From an uncultured Clostridia bacterium (lineage in GTDB: Bacteria; Bacillota; Clostridia; Christensenellales; Borkfalkiaceae): a DNA stretch of 64,000 nucleotides. The translations under genes were made by a program, and so were the position numbers. The DNA is taken from the NCBI GenBank assembly GCA_947626575.1, contig CANQSR010000001.1, positions 176,247 through 240,246 on the forward strand, given 5' to 3'. Below, piece after piece: positions 16,631 through 24,782 of this stretch (its first letter is position 1; each line of letters starts with the position of its first letter). The notes beneath the pieces were generated by a model. It was not told the origin of the DNA and did no database searches. It saw only the letters and a program-made list of their open reading frames with translations.

Positions 16631-17491
16631 TCAAACGTTCCCGCCCTCAGACGGGGCATTGGTGAAGAACCGCTTGACGTCTGCCGCAAACCGCTTGCGG
16701 TCGACGGCGATCCCGATGAGGAGCGCGAGGAGCGCGATGCCGAGATACATGGGCATCGCATACCAGAGGAGCGGGATATAGGAGTGTTCGGCCGTGGGCA
16801 GGAACATGGGCGGCGAGAGCGTCTCCAAAACCGTCTGCGTCCATTCAAAGCCCGCGGGCGGCGCGGGGTGCATCAGCCAGCAGGGATTATTTTGGTACAG
16901 CACGTCATAGAGCGGCGCGGAATTATCCACCATTCCCGCGGCATAGCACACCACGGTGTTGAACACGATGACGATGAGGATGCCGAAAAAGAAGAGGGGG
17001 ATGCCCGCAAAGCGGCGGTAGGAGAGCTTATGCAGTCCCCACAGCGCGGGCAACACGGAAGTTGCGATGAGCAGCACATGGCAGACGTAAAACCGCAAGA
17101 CTTCCCATTGGAAGAGGGGCTGCCCCTGAAACCAGAAGGGGACCACGATGGCGAGGAGCGGCCCCGCCGTGCCGACGTACACGAGGCCGTCGCGCATGAC
17201 GCCCTTGGAGAGGTAGACGAAGGGCGAAAACAGAATGAGCGTCGCGCAGACGTTGTAGGCGGTGTTCTGCAATCCGAAGCCCGCGCCCCAAAGGTGCGGC
17301 CAGATCTGGCTCTTCAAGAGGTGTTGGAGGATGTTGAAGGCCATGAGCGCAAAAATGACGCCGTGCTTTACCGCGCGAGACGCTTTTCTGAACGCGAAGA
17401 AGATGACCGCAATGAAGCCAAGCGAAGCGGCGAGGCATAAAAAGTAAGCAAGTGATAAAAAGTCGAGTGTCATAACGGTAAGCAGAGTCAC
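16631..17491 (-). CDS. polytopic membrane protein, YwaF/TIGR02206-like
   Basis: A 286-residue protein with about seven hydrophobic segments and a short charged tail. Features such as YVCHVLLI and a conserved-looking PTAEHSYIP segment before the last helix suggest the YwaF-type integral membrane family, whose role is unknown. It converges with the PHP gene and lies between its own upstream gap and the acetyltransferase gene. Confidence 0.7.
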   Translation of the reverse strand: MTLLTVMTLDFLSLAYFLCLAASLGFIAVIFFAFRKASRAVKHGVIFALMAFNILQHLLKSQIWPHLWGAGFGLQNTAYNVCATLILFSPFVYLSKGVMRDGLVYVGTAGPLLAIVVPFWFQGQPLFQWEVLRFYVCHVLLIATSVLPALWGLHKLSYRRFAGIPLFFFGILIVIVFNTVVCYAAGMVDNSAPLYDVLYQNNPCWLMHPAPPAGFEWTQTVLETLSPPMFLPTAEHSYIPLLWYAMPMYLGIALLALLIGIAVDRKRFAADVKRFFTNAPSEGGNV

Positions 17492-17534
17492 TTTTGTGAG
17501 GGGGTACCCCCGGACATGGTATGGGGATTTTCGT

Positions 17535-18653
17535 TCAGATGGATTTTACGAAGCAGCGGCGTCTCTTGTGCTGGACGTTCGCAAACGCCTTCCAATGGTT
17601 GAGGACGGCATAGTTATCTTCGAGGTTCAGGTTGGTCTCGCAGTATTGGACGGAGGAATTTTCCAGCATGTCCATGATGCCCTCGATGAGGATGGCCGTC
17701 ACGCCCTTGTTGCGGTAGGCGGGAACGACGCCGATGAGGCCGAGATCGAGGATTTCGGGTTTTTTGACCGAACGCAAGACTCTGAGGAGGGCGGCGGGCG
17801 TAAGGCGCCCGCCCGATTTTTGCAGCGCCTTGCCGATGGAGGGGAAGCACAGGCCGAAGCAGACGGGTTCGCCGTCCTTATCGAGGATGAGGGCGATAAA
17901 CCGCATATCGATGATCTGCTTGAAGGATTTGATGAGTTCCTTCTTCATCTTATCCGTAAAGGGGACGCAGCCATAGATATCGGCATATGTCTCGTCGAGG
18001 ATATCGAAGAATTTTTCCGAATAGCGGGCGAGAAATTCGTTGGTATTTTTGGCCTCCGCCATATGCAGGCCGTACCGCTCCATGATGCGGTTTGCGATGC
18101 GCTTCATTCTTACGTCGCGTTCGGCGGGCAGGTATAGCTTATGCTCCACCCAATCCACCTCTTTTATGTAGCCGCACCCCTCGATGAGTGCTTGGTAGTA
18201 GGGGAAATTATACTGTTCTTCGAAGGTGGAAAGCTCATCGAAGCCTTCGATGAGCAGGCCCTCGCGTTCGAGATCGGAGAAGCCCAAAGGCCCCACGACC
18301 TCAGACATGCCCTGCTCCTTTGCCCATTTTTCCACTGCGCCGAAGAGGGCGCGGGCGACCTCGATATCGTCGATGCAGTCGAAACGGGTGAAGCGCACGC
18401 GGCGTTGGCGCCACTTTTCGTTGGCCGTACGGTGCAAAATGCCCGAAATACGCCCTGCCGTCACGCCGTCCTTGTAGGCAAGGAAATAGACGGCGTCCGC
18501 CACTTCATAGTAGTGATAATCGGGCTTGAAGACGGCCATCTCGTCGCCGTAGAGCGGGGGGACGAAATTGGGATTGCCCTTGTAGAGCTTCAGGGGGAAC
18601 TCCACGAACTCGCGCTGTTCTTTCTTATTTTTCACTTGTTTGATTTCAATCAT
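17535..18653 (-). CDS. GNAT-fold acetyltransferase-like protein
   Basis: A 372-residue cytoplasmic protein. An N-terminal part (1-180) contains KGNPNFVPPL and VVGPLGFSDLEREGLL. The C-terminal part has the acetyl-CoA-binding GVVPAYRNKGVTAIL of the GNAT fold (about 305-320). Double-domain GNAT proteins of this length and with the GNPNFVPP opening are widespread but uncharacterised. The ATG lies 6 bases after a consensus -10 box with no ribosome-binding site, so the message is probably leaderless. Confidence 0.8.
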   Translation of the reverse strand: MIEIKQVKNKKEQREFVEFPLKLYKGNPNFVPPLYGDEMAVFKPDYHYYEVADAVYFLAYKDGVTAGRISGILHRTANEKWRQRRVRFTRFDCIDDIEVARALFGAVEKWAKEQGMSEVVGPLGFSDLEREGLLIEGFDELSTFEEQYNFPYYQALIEGCGYIKEVDWVEHKLYLPAERDVRMKRIANRIMERYGLHMAEAKNTNEFLARYSEKFFDILDETYADIYGCVPFTDKMKKELIKSFKQIIDMRFIALILDKDGEPVCFGLCFPSIGKALQKSGGRLTPAALLRVLRSVKKPEILDLGLIGVVPAYRNKGVTAILIEGIMDMLENSSVQYCETNLNLEDNYAVLNHWKAFANVQHKRRRCFVKSI

Positions 18654-18659
18654 ATTCGT

Positions 18660-18688
18660 ATTATAGTGAATTCAAGCGGGCTTGTCAA
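18660..18688 (-). promoter_or_regulatory. consensus promoter of the acetyltransferase gene
   Basis: On the minus strand, TTGACA (plus 18683-18688) and TATAAT (plus 18660-18665) have 17-bp spacing. The ATG follows 6 bases after the -10 box. Confidence 0.85.
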
Positions 18689-18743
18689 CCGTGAAAGCAA
18701 AAAAAGTGCGAAATTTGTCAAACCCCGGCGTCCGATAGACGCT

Positions 18744-19187
18744 TCAAAGTTCCGCGCGGCCGATGAGATAGTCGAGCGGAACGCCGAGGTAATTTGCAAG
18801 GGTGCAGACGGTGTAAAGGCGGGGTTCGTCGCCCTTTGCCCAATTCGTGAAGAAAGAATCGCGCAGGGGCGTGTTCTTGACGACGGCATACCGCGTGACG
18901 CCCGTCTCGCGCATGACTTTACGGATCTGCGGGTAGAAAGGGGGCAGTTCCCGCGGGACGACTTCGGTGAATTTTTCCGTTCTTCCCGTCAAGAAATCGA
19001 GCGGACAGCGGAAGAAATCGGCGACCGCGACGGCATGTTTTAAGGAGATCTCTTGGCTCCCGTTCATCCAGCCGCGCACCGTTACGCCCGTGACGCCGAT
19101 TTCGCGGGCGAGCGCTTCCGACCGCATGTCACCGTGATAAAACATCAGTTCGGTGAGCCGTTCCGAGACATTCGAAATGATTTCCAT
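18744..19187 (-). CDS. double-HTH XRE-like regulator, copy 1
   Basis: A 147-residue protein with a Cro/CI-type HTH in residues 5-60 (ALAREIGVTGVTVRGWMNG then DFFRCPLDFLTGR). A second, diverged HTH of the same kind follows at about 80-145 (FFTNWAKGDEP then LANYLGVPLDYLIGR). The ATG at 19187 has GGGAGAAG upstream. A longer frame from 19229 lacks a ribosome site. It is clearly paralogous to the protein at 33624-34061. Target genes are unknown; the acetyltransferase downstream has its own promoter. Confidence 0.85.
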   Translation of the reverse strand: MEIISNVSERLTELMFYHGDMRSEALAREIGVTGVTVRGWMNGSQEISLKHAVAVADFFRCPLDFLTGRTEKFTEVVPRELPPFYPQIRKVMRETGVTRYAVVKNTPLRDSFFTNWAKGDEPRLYTVCTLANYLGVPLDYLIGRAEL

Positions 19188-19243
19188 AAACTTCTCCCGC
19201 CTCGGCCGTGCCGTAGCGCGACGCTTCATGCGTATCGCCGCGC

Positions 19244-19558
19244 TTATGGAATACAGTAAATCGGGGCGATATCGATGGATCCCTTTGCTTTGCCCTCGGC
19301 ATCCATCAAGGCTTGGAATTTCGCGGCAACATGGGTGTTTACAAACGCGGCCAAATAATTTATCCGTGTACGGTCGGACATCGAATTATCGATATCGAAC
19401 ATGAAAATATAGTCCACATCGAGAAAACTCTTTATGGGGGCCTGTTTGGCTCCGATGGATATGTAGGCCTTTTCGATGTCCGCGCCTACAAGTTTTTTGC
19501 ATAATTTTTTAAGCCCGTCATAAGATTGGGGGTCGCCGAGGATCCGAGATGCAGTTTT
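19244..19558 (-). pseudogene. out-of-frame 3' part of the restriction-endonuclease-like gene
   Basis: The frame offset from the 513-residue product stays open for about 100 codons past its stop. It reads ILGDPQSYDGLKKLCKKL, then DVDYIFMFDIDNS, then DIAPIYCIP before TAA at 19244-19246. The two frames join at a run of four A (plus-strand T 19555-19558). One extra A would fuse them into about 593 residues. A true frameshift, a read error and a phase-variable tract are all possible. Confidence 0.6.
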
Positions 19559-21027
19559 GCCGCGTCCGTGAAAGATTTCTTAACGTCATCCTTGCATTCT
19601 TCCAAGAATACCGTGACCGCATTTTGGCCGTATTGGCAAGCAATGATATCGATATAAGTTCTCAATACGCGGCGGCCGTTTCCATTCAAAATACACCGAT
19701 CGCCCTGCGCGCCCGGATAGCTGACCGCCAAAAGTTCGCAATTGATTTTTTTGTACAATTGAACGCTTGCATAAGTCACGATGTCCTCTTTGGCTTCCCG
19801 GAGGGATAACCTTTGCAACGGCGTAATGCGATAGTTCGCGGATAGGAGCGCTTTGCGATATTGTTCGATGGGGCGGACGGACCACTCTATGGAGCATATC
19901 GTGTTTCTGTTTCTATCGGTCAGAATCAATTTTGTTGACAAGAAGAAAATACTCTTTGCCACCATGCTCGGATGTTCGATCAAAAAGTCGTACAGCGTAT
20001 CGTCGTCGATAAGCAACCGGGCGTCGCCCGTTTGCCGGAAGAGGTGTTGCGGCAGATTCAGCGCTTGGCACAAAATATGCAGAGCATTTTCAATATCAAA
20101 AACGTTACGCTTGGTTTTTACAATTTCTTTGACATACTTCGTCAATTCTCTCTCATGCGGGGCCTGATCGAGGAGCGACCGATATCCTTCGCGCGCGTCA
20201 AAAGTTTCCGAACGGTTTATTTGTATCTCCGTAATGACATTTTCGGCGCCTACGAGCATGTTGACAAAATAGAGAATGCCCCTGTCCGGGTCCATCGCAT
20301 GTCCGAATCTGTTGATCTTGACGACCAGCTTCTGCCCGTTCCATGTAAAACGGGAAGAGTTCGCAAAAAGTTTCTCCAACCCGACCGCATCGGATTTTCC
20401 CAAGAGGGCGGCGTTTTGTTTGGCGTATTCTTCGTATAATGTATCATACCACGCCTCGTGGGAGGCGGAACGGCCGAATTTCGATAGCAGGTCTTTTAAC
20501 AATTCTTCCAGCGCATCGCAATATTTTATGCACGATAAAGCATCCGGACTGACGTCCAAGAGATCTTTGCCCGCTATGTTTTTCCATGGGATGATGTGCA
20601 AGATCGCTCCCGCTTTGAAAGCGAGAGCTTTTTCAAGATCGTCGGTGATTTTATCACCTCCGCCGAAGGCTTGGGCCATGCCTTTATCGGCGGGGCAAAT
20701 TTTCAGAACGGGGACCTTGAAGATCGAAGCCCAGAAATACACATCCGAACGCTGCATTTTATGATCGTCGGCAGGGACGGCCGTTGAATATTCCACCATC
20801 AGGATAGGGATCTCGTTTTCTCCGCAAATTGCAGTGAGCAAAACATCCACATCTTTGACTTTCCTGATGCGGTCAACGACCGAGTCGGACCCGACGATTT
20901 CGCCCCGCAACTTTTTCGTGTAAATATTTTTGACGGGACATTTTGGAAGGATTTCGGCAAGATACTTTGCAAAATCCAATCCCTGTTCCAAGACTTCGGC
21001 GTATATTCTCAATTCAGATAGCTTCAT
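19486..21027 (-). CDS. putative type II restriction endonuclease (probably frameshifted)
   Basis: 513 residues as it stands. No sequence family is recognised with certainty. The N-terminal part has a possible nuclease core: DVDVLLTAI, then PILMVEYSTAVPADDHKMQR, then VPVLKICP, resembling PD-(D/E)xK folds with an altered last residue. The call rests on context: it overlaps the end of one DNA methyltransferase gene by 14 bp and completes a three-gene set with two methyltransferases. The ATG at 21027 has GGAAAG upstream. A frame starting at 21240 lies inside the methyltransferase and is rejected. The true C terminus probably continues to 19244 in another frame. Codon use is AT-richer than in neighbours. 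Confidence 0.6.
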   Translation of the reverse strand: MKLSELRIYAEVLEQGLDFAKYLAEILPKCPVKNIYTKKLRGEIVGSDSVVDRIRKVKDVDVLLTAICGENEIPILMVEYSTAVPADDHKMQRSDVYFWASIFKVPVLKICPADKGMAQAFGGGDKITDDLEKALAFKAGAILHIIPWKNIAGKDLLDVSPDALSCIKYCDALEELLKDLLSKFGRSASHEAWYDTLYEEYAKQNAALLGKSDAVGLEKLFANSSRFTWNGQKLVVKINRFGHAMDPDRGILYFVNMLVGAENVITEIQINRSETFDAREGYRSLLDQAPHERELTKYVKEIVKTKRNVFDIENALHILCQALNLPQHLFRQTGDARLLIDDDTLYDFLIEHPSMVAKSIFFLSTKLILTDRNRNTICSIEWSVRPIEQYRKALLSANYRITPLQRLSLREAKEDIVTYASVQLYKKINCELLAVSYPGAQGDRCILNGNGRRVLRTYIDIIACQYGQNAVTVFLEECKDDVKKSFTDAAKLHLGSSATPNLMTGLKNYAKNL

Positions 21028-22135
21028 CGTCGCTTTCCTTTTCAAAAACAAGCACATGCTCCCGCTTTTCCTTTGTACGATAGGACTGTTGGAAGGAACG
21101 GGAAGTATCATCCAGATTGGTATAGGAATATTCGATCGGCCTCCAATGCAGAGGTTCCAGCGTTTTTTCCAAATTTTCTTTCGCGTCGTACTTTTCGCCC
21201 CGAATTTTTCCATCGCCCATAATGATGGCGATCTTCCCATGCTCTTTCAACAATGTGTTACACGCCTCGAAAACTTGCAACAGATCGGAATTGAATTTTT
21301 CCTTTGGCAACCTTAAACTCGAAAATTCCCGCCGCGATCCGATTTCCGCCGCCATGACGGAATTGACATCATAACCGAGCCACAACATCCGATGTTTATG
21401 GTATAAATAGTAATCATAACTGTTGGGATACGGCGGGGAGGTCAGGATAAAATCTATGCTCTTCGGAGCGGAAATTTTCACGCATTCCTTTGCATCGCAC
21501 AGGAGAGGCTTGTTTTTTCCGGTACACCGATCCAATCGATTGAATTGTATAAACACGGAAAGGATGTGGCGGAATTTTTTGATAAACGTTTCGGCAACGT
21601 ATCGGATAGACAGCTCTTTTTTCTCAATGGCGGCATAGCGGGTGTCGCTCTCCTGGTTGGATACAATATTGATGACGGAGGATAAGACCAAATTGCAAAA
21701 CGTGCGCTGTTTTCCGTCGGGCAAGAGGGCGATCCGCTCTTTTATGCAACTTAAAACCAAGATGGAATCATTGCAGAACCAATGGCCGATCGAAGCATAG
21801 GAATATAGGTTGGTATCGGAAAGATAGTTCCTGTAGTTTTCCGCAAAATCCGAGATGAAATCATTCAGGGCGCAAAGCTCGCCCTCATCCAAGGCCAAGA
21901 GCTTAAATTCGGAGATGAGGATAGCTATGGGATTGACATCCGTTCCGAAGCCCCTCCGGTGCAATATGCTTGCCGCCAACAGGGTAGTCCCCGACCCAAG
22001 GAAGGGATCGAAAACGAGATCGTTTTCCCGCGTATATTTTTCTATGTATGCCATAGCCGTATCCAGCGGGAATTTCGCGGGATACGGATGGATCCTATCT
22101 ATTTTTCTGAGCAGATCTTGATCGAAATCGGTCAT
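21014..22135 (-). CDS. DNA methyltransferase (SPPY type), second of the pair
   Basis: A 373-residue AdoMet-dependent methyltransferase. Motif I is DPFLGSGTT near residue 43-51, and the catalytic TSPPYPNSYDYY is near 235, separated by a long target-recognition region. SPPY is typical of N4-cytosine enzymes. The opening segment HPYPAKFP is common in this group. Its start overlaps the end of the upstream methyltransferase by ATGA, and its end overlaps the nuclease-like gene. Two methyltransferases with one nuclease suggest an asymmetric recognition site with each strand modified by its own enzyme. Confidence 0.88.
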   Translation of the reverse strand: MTDFDQDLLRKIDRIHPYPAKFPLDTAMAYIEKYTRENDLVFDPFLGSGTTLLAASILHRRGFGTDVNPIAILISEFKLLALDEGELCALNDFISDFAENYRNYLSDTNLYSYASIGHWFCNDSILVLSCIKERIALLPDGKQRTFCNLVLSSVINIVSNQESDTRYAAIEKKELSIRYVAETFIKKFRHILSVFIQFNRLDRCTGKNKPLLCDAKECVKISAPKSIDFILTSPPYPNSYDYYLYHKHRMLWLGYDVNSVMAAEIGSRREFSSLRLPKEKFNSDLLQVFEACNTLLKEHGKIAIIMGDGKIRGEKYDAKENLEKTLEPLHWRPIEYSYTNLDDTSRSFQQSYRTKEKREHVLVFEKESDDEAI

Positions 22136-23004
22136 TTGGCTCTCCGCATTACAACTAAATATGAATGATTTTGGTTCACGTAAAACACGGACGGGTATCC
22201 CAAAAGCACGAGGGAGCGTTGTTCGTTCTGATCCCAGATGATCAAATCATGGTAGATGAAGCCCGCCCTCGATCCGCATTCGGCGATGGCGGAATGCAAG
22301 TCTACATAGGGCAAGTTGTTCTTGATATCGCGGAAATCCTTCACCACCCAAACGTTGTATCCGCCCGGTTTGATTTTATCGTATAACTTTCTCATGATAC
22401 GCAAAACTTTTTCTTTGTACGTATCGAGCGGCATGTTGCCCAAATCATTTTCGTCGTCGGAATATAGTTTGGTCGTCGCATTATTTTCCGCAACGAACGC
22501 CGAGTTCTTGTGACGGTTTGTTCTGTCGTCTACGACCTTGTGTATCAGATCGGCATAGGGGGGAGAAGTCAGGGTCAGCTGGACGGAATCGTTGGGTACC
22601 TCGTCCAATAACCTCTCGCAATCGCCATGATAGATCTGAAACGGAGCGTTGTTCAAAAGGGTCCTCGCATTTTGGACTTCGGTCTGCGCGAGGCGAAAGT
22701 ATTCTTCCGATAATTCGATCCCGATGCCGGATCTGTCATTCTTTATGGCGGAGATCAGGGTCGTGCCTGTCCCCAAAAAGGGGTCCAACACGCAATCGCC
22801 CTGTTTAGAATACATTGAAATCACGCGGTCGCATAGCTTTTCGGGATAAGTGGCCCCGTGCAACAGATGTTGGCTTTTCCGCGCGGACGAAACATCGTTC
22901 CATACGCTCCGGCTGTTTTGCGCCCATTCATGTGCGGTCATCCCGTTGAAAGTCTTTGCGCGCTGTTCGATCTCTTTTTCGGTTTGTGCGTCTTTCTGTT
23001 CCAT
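22132..23004 (-). CDS. DNA methyltransferase (SPPY type), first of the pair
   Basis: A 290-residue methyltransferase with motif I DPFLGTGTT (about residues 73-81), ELSEEYFRLA (AdoMet-binding acid) and the catalytic LTSPPYADLIHK near 150, then a C-terminal recognition part. Motif spacing differs from that of the second enzyme, so they are not simple duplicates. It is the first gene of the restriction-modification operon behind a consensus promoter. Immunity expressed before the nuclease is the expected order. Confidence 0.88.
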   Translation of the reverse strand: MEQKDAQTEKEIEQRAKTFNGMTAHEWAQNSRSVWNDVSSARKSQHLLHGATYPEKLCDRVISMYSKQGDCVLDPFLGTGTTLISAIKNDRSGIGIELSEEYFRLAQTEVQNARTLLNNAPFQIYHGDCERLLDEVPNDSVQLTLTSPPYADLIHKVVDDRTNRHKNSAFVAENNATTKLYSDDENDLGNMPLDTYKEKVLRIMRKLYDKIKPGGYNVWVVKDFRDIKNNLPYVDLHSAIAECGSRAGFIYHDLIIWDQNEQRSLVLLGYPSVFYVNQNHSYLVVMRRAK

Positions 23005-23027
23005 TTACCAAGTCCCTCAATGCGAAT

Positions 23028-23056
23028 ATTATAACATATTTCCTTTCTTTTTTCAA
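23028..23056 (-). promoter_or_regulatory. promoter of the restriction-modification operon
   Basis: On the minus strand, TTGAAA (plus 23051-23056) and TATAAT (plus 23028-23033) are 17 bp apart. The surrounding sequence is AT-rich. Confidence 0.75.
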
Positions 23057-23153
23057 CGGAGTTTCGGCCGGTTCTGTAAATTTATTTTCATGTTCACCAA
23101 AGCGTCCCCGCCGCCAAGGGGCAGGGGCTGCCGTATTCTCCCGTTCGGTATCG

Positions 23154-23188
23154 AAAAAACGATAGGGCATGCAAAGCGTCCTATCGTT
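23154..23188 (-). terminator. terminator of the DUF1295-nitroreductase pair
   Basis: AACGATAGG pairs with CCTATCGTT (23158-23166 with 23180-23188). On the minus strand the hairpin is followed by six T. Confidence 0.8.
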
Positions 23189-23237
23189 CGGAGCCGCAAA
23201 TTCCAATTTGCGGCGGCATAATGTTTTCGGGATGGTA

Positions 23238-23780
23238 CTATTTGAGGAGGGTGAAGGCGTCGGAGAAGGGTTTGCGCTTCTTCTCGCGGACGGGGTATCC
23301 CTCCGCCGTGTAGCCGAGCGCGACGATGGCGGGGATGGTCACGTTCTTCTTGAAGCCGAGGCTTTCGCGGAGCTTTTCTTCATCCCGCCAGCCGATGATG
23401 CAGCTGCCGAGGCCCGCCGCTTCCGCCGCGAGGATGAGGTGCGCCGTGAGGATGCCGAGGTCGTTGCACACGAACTCGTTCTCCTTGAAGATCTCGCCCA
23501 CCTTCATCATGCCGCCGCTCTTATCCGAGGCGACTACAACGAGGGCCGAAGCCTTGGAGGCGAACTTGTTCATGCCGAGGCGTTGGATGTTTTTGAGAAT
23601 GTCCGCACGCCTTTCGCCCGTCACCGCGACGAGCTGCCACGGCTGGGCGTTCATCGCAGAGGGCGCCAAAAGCGCAACGCGGCAGACCTCCGCGATGACC
23701 TCATCGGGGACTACCATGTCCGAAAACTCCCTGCAACTTTGCCGTTTCAAGTAAAATTCTTCGAGTTCTTTTAAGTCCAT
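23238..23780 (-). CDS. nitroreductase-family flavoprotein
   Basis: A 180-residue FMN-binding oxidoreductase. The RQSCREFSDMVV opening, APSAMNAQPWQLVAV, and GLGSCIIGW are the usual nitroreductase signatures. Members reduce nitro compounds, quinones or flavins with NAD(P)H; the natural substrate cannot be told. AAAGGAG precedes the ATG. It is 11 bp downstream of the DUF1295 gene, so the two are probably cotranscribed. Confidence 0.92.
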   Translation of the reverse strand: MDLKELEEFYLKRQSCREFSDMVVPDEVIAEVCRVALLAPSAMNAQPWQLVAVTGERRADILKNIQRLGMNKFASKASALVVVASDKSGGMMKVGEIFKENEFVCNDLGILTAHLILAAEAAGLGSCIIGWRDEEKLRESLGFKKNVTIPAIVALGYTAEGYPVREKKRKPFSDAFTLLK

Positions 23781-23791
23781 ACCTTGCTCCT

Positions 23792-24652
23792 TTATTTTTG
23801 TTTTTTATAGACGGGAAGAAAGATGCGCGTGCTGCGCTTATATTCTTCAAACCCTTCCTTGCGCGATTGCCGTCCGTCGGCGAGCGGTACGCTCACAAAG
23901 ACGAAGAGCAGCGTATTCGCGAGCGCGCCCGCGAGCAGATACCAGCGTGACGGCATGAGGCAGACCGCCGCCAGACCCACGCACCACCACATCCCGATCT
24001 CGCCGAGATAGTTGGGGTGGCGGGCATACTTCCACAGCCCCGTGCGGATGAAATTGCCCGTGCGGCATTTGCGGTAGCGGTGCATCTCACAGTCCGCCGT
24101 CCCCTGCAACAGGACGAAGAGCAGCGACCCCGCGAAAAAGACGGCGCTCCCCGCGTTGAAAGCGGGCGCATACACCATCGTAAAGACGGCGGGCAGCACG
24201 CATCCATAGACGACGAGCGTGGGGACGAGGTGGATGCCGACGAAGTTGACGAGGGGATACGACTTGCCCGTCTTTTCCGCGAGCATGGTGTAACGCCAAT
24301 CCTGATGGGTGAGGCCGCGGAAGGTGTACGCCCAATTGGCCGTAAGCCGCACGCCCCAGATGATGACCGCGATAAGCGGCAGGAGCGTCGACGCCGTGGG
24401 GCGGGTAAAGATGGCAAAGCCGACGAGGATGACGATGGGCTGGACGCTCCAATAGGGGTCGTAGACGGAGGCGTTCCCGAAGAGCAGGCTGAATACAAAG
24501 ACGGCGGCGGTGGAGACGACGTCCGCGATGAGGAGCGAAAGCCAGAAGGGAAGGGGAAGGGCGAGATAGACGCCCACGCCCGCCGCGCCCGCCAGCAGAT
24601 AGACGGCGGCAAGGATGACATAGCTCCACGCGCGGCTCTCGATAAATTTCAT
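23792..24652 (-). CDS. DUF1295 (steroid 5-alpha-reductase-like) membrane protein
   Basis: A 286-residue protein with about seven membrane segments. RLTANWAYTFRGL plus HQDWRY in the middle and GLWKYARHPNYLGEIGMWW near residue 210 are the hallmarks of DUF1295 and of the wider isoprenylcysteine-methyltransferase/steroid-reductase superfamily. Enzymatic activity on a lipid is likely for the fold, but the substrate is unknown. First gene of a pair with the nitroreductase. Confidence 0.88.
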   Translation of the reverse strand: MKFIESRAWSYVILAAVYLLAGAAGVGVYLALPLPFWLSLLIADVVSTAAVFVFSLLFGNASVYDPYWSVQPIVILVGFAIFTRPTASTLLPLIAVIIWGVRLTANWAYTFRGLTHQDWRYTMLAEKTGKSYPLVNFVGIHLVPTLVVYGCVLPAVFTMVYAPAFNAGSAVFFAGSLLFVLLQGTADCEMHRYRKCRTGNFIRTGLWKYARHPNYLGEIGMWWCVGLAAVCLMPSRWYLLAGALANTLLFVFVSVPLADGRQSRKEGFEEYKRSTRIFLPVYKKQK

Positions 24653-24739
24653 GATTTTTTCCTCCGCAGTTCGCGTTGCGCCCGCAAAGGCTCCCCCAAG
24701 GGGACGCCTTTTGCGGCGCGTATTTTTTCAGAAGTGACA

Positions 24740-24775
24740 AAAAACAGTGGGGGCATGTCTGCGGCATGCCCCCAC
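24740..24775 (-). terminator. terminator of tkt
   Basis: GTGGGGGCATG pairs with CATGCCCCCAC (24747-24757 with 24765-24775). On the minus strand TGTTTTTTG follows. Confidence 0.88.
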
Positions 24776-24782
24776 GAAACGA

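Noticed and set aside
16566..16781. 71-residue frame starting with GTG after AAAGGAG
   Set aside because: It begins inside a hairpin and runs antisense into the YwaF-like gene; no protein-like features.
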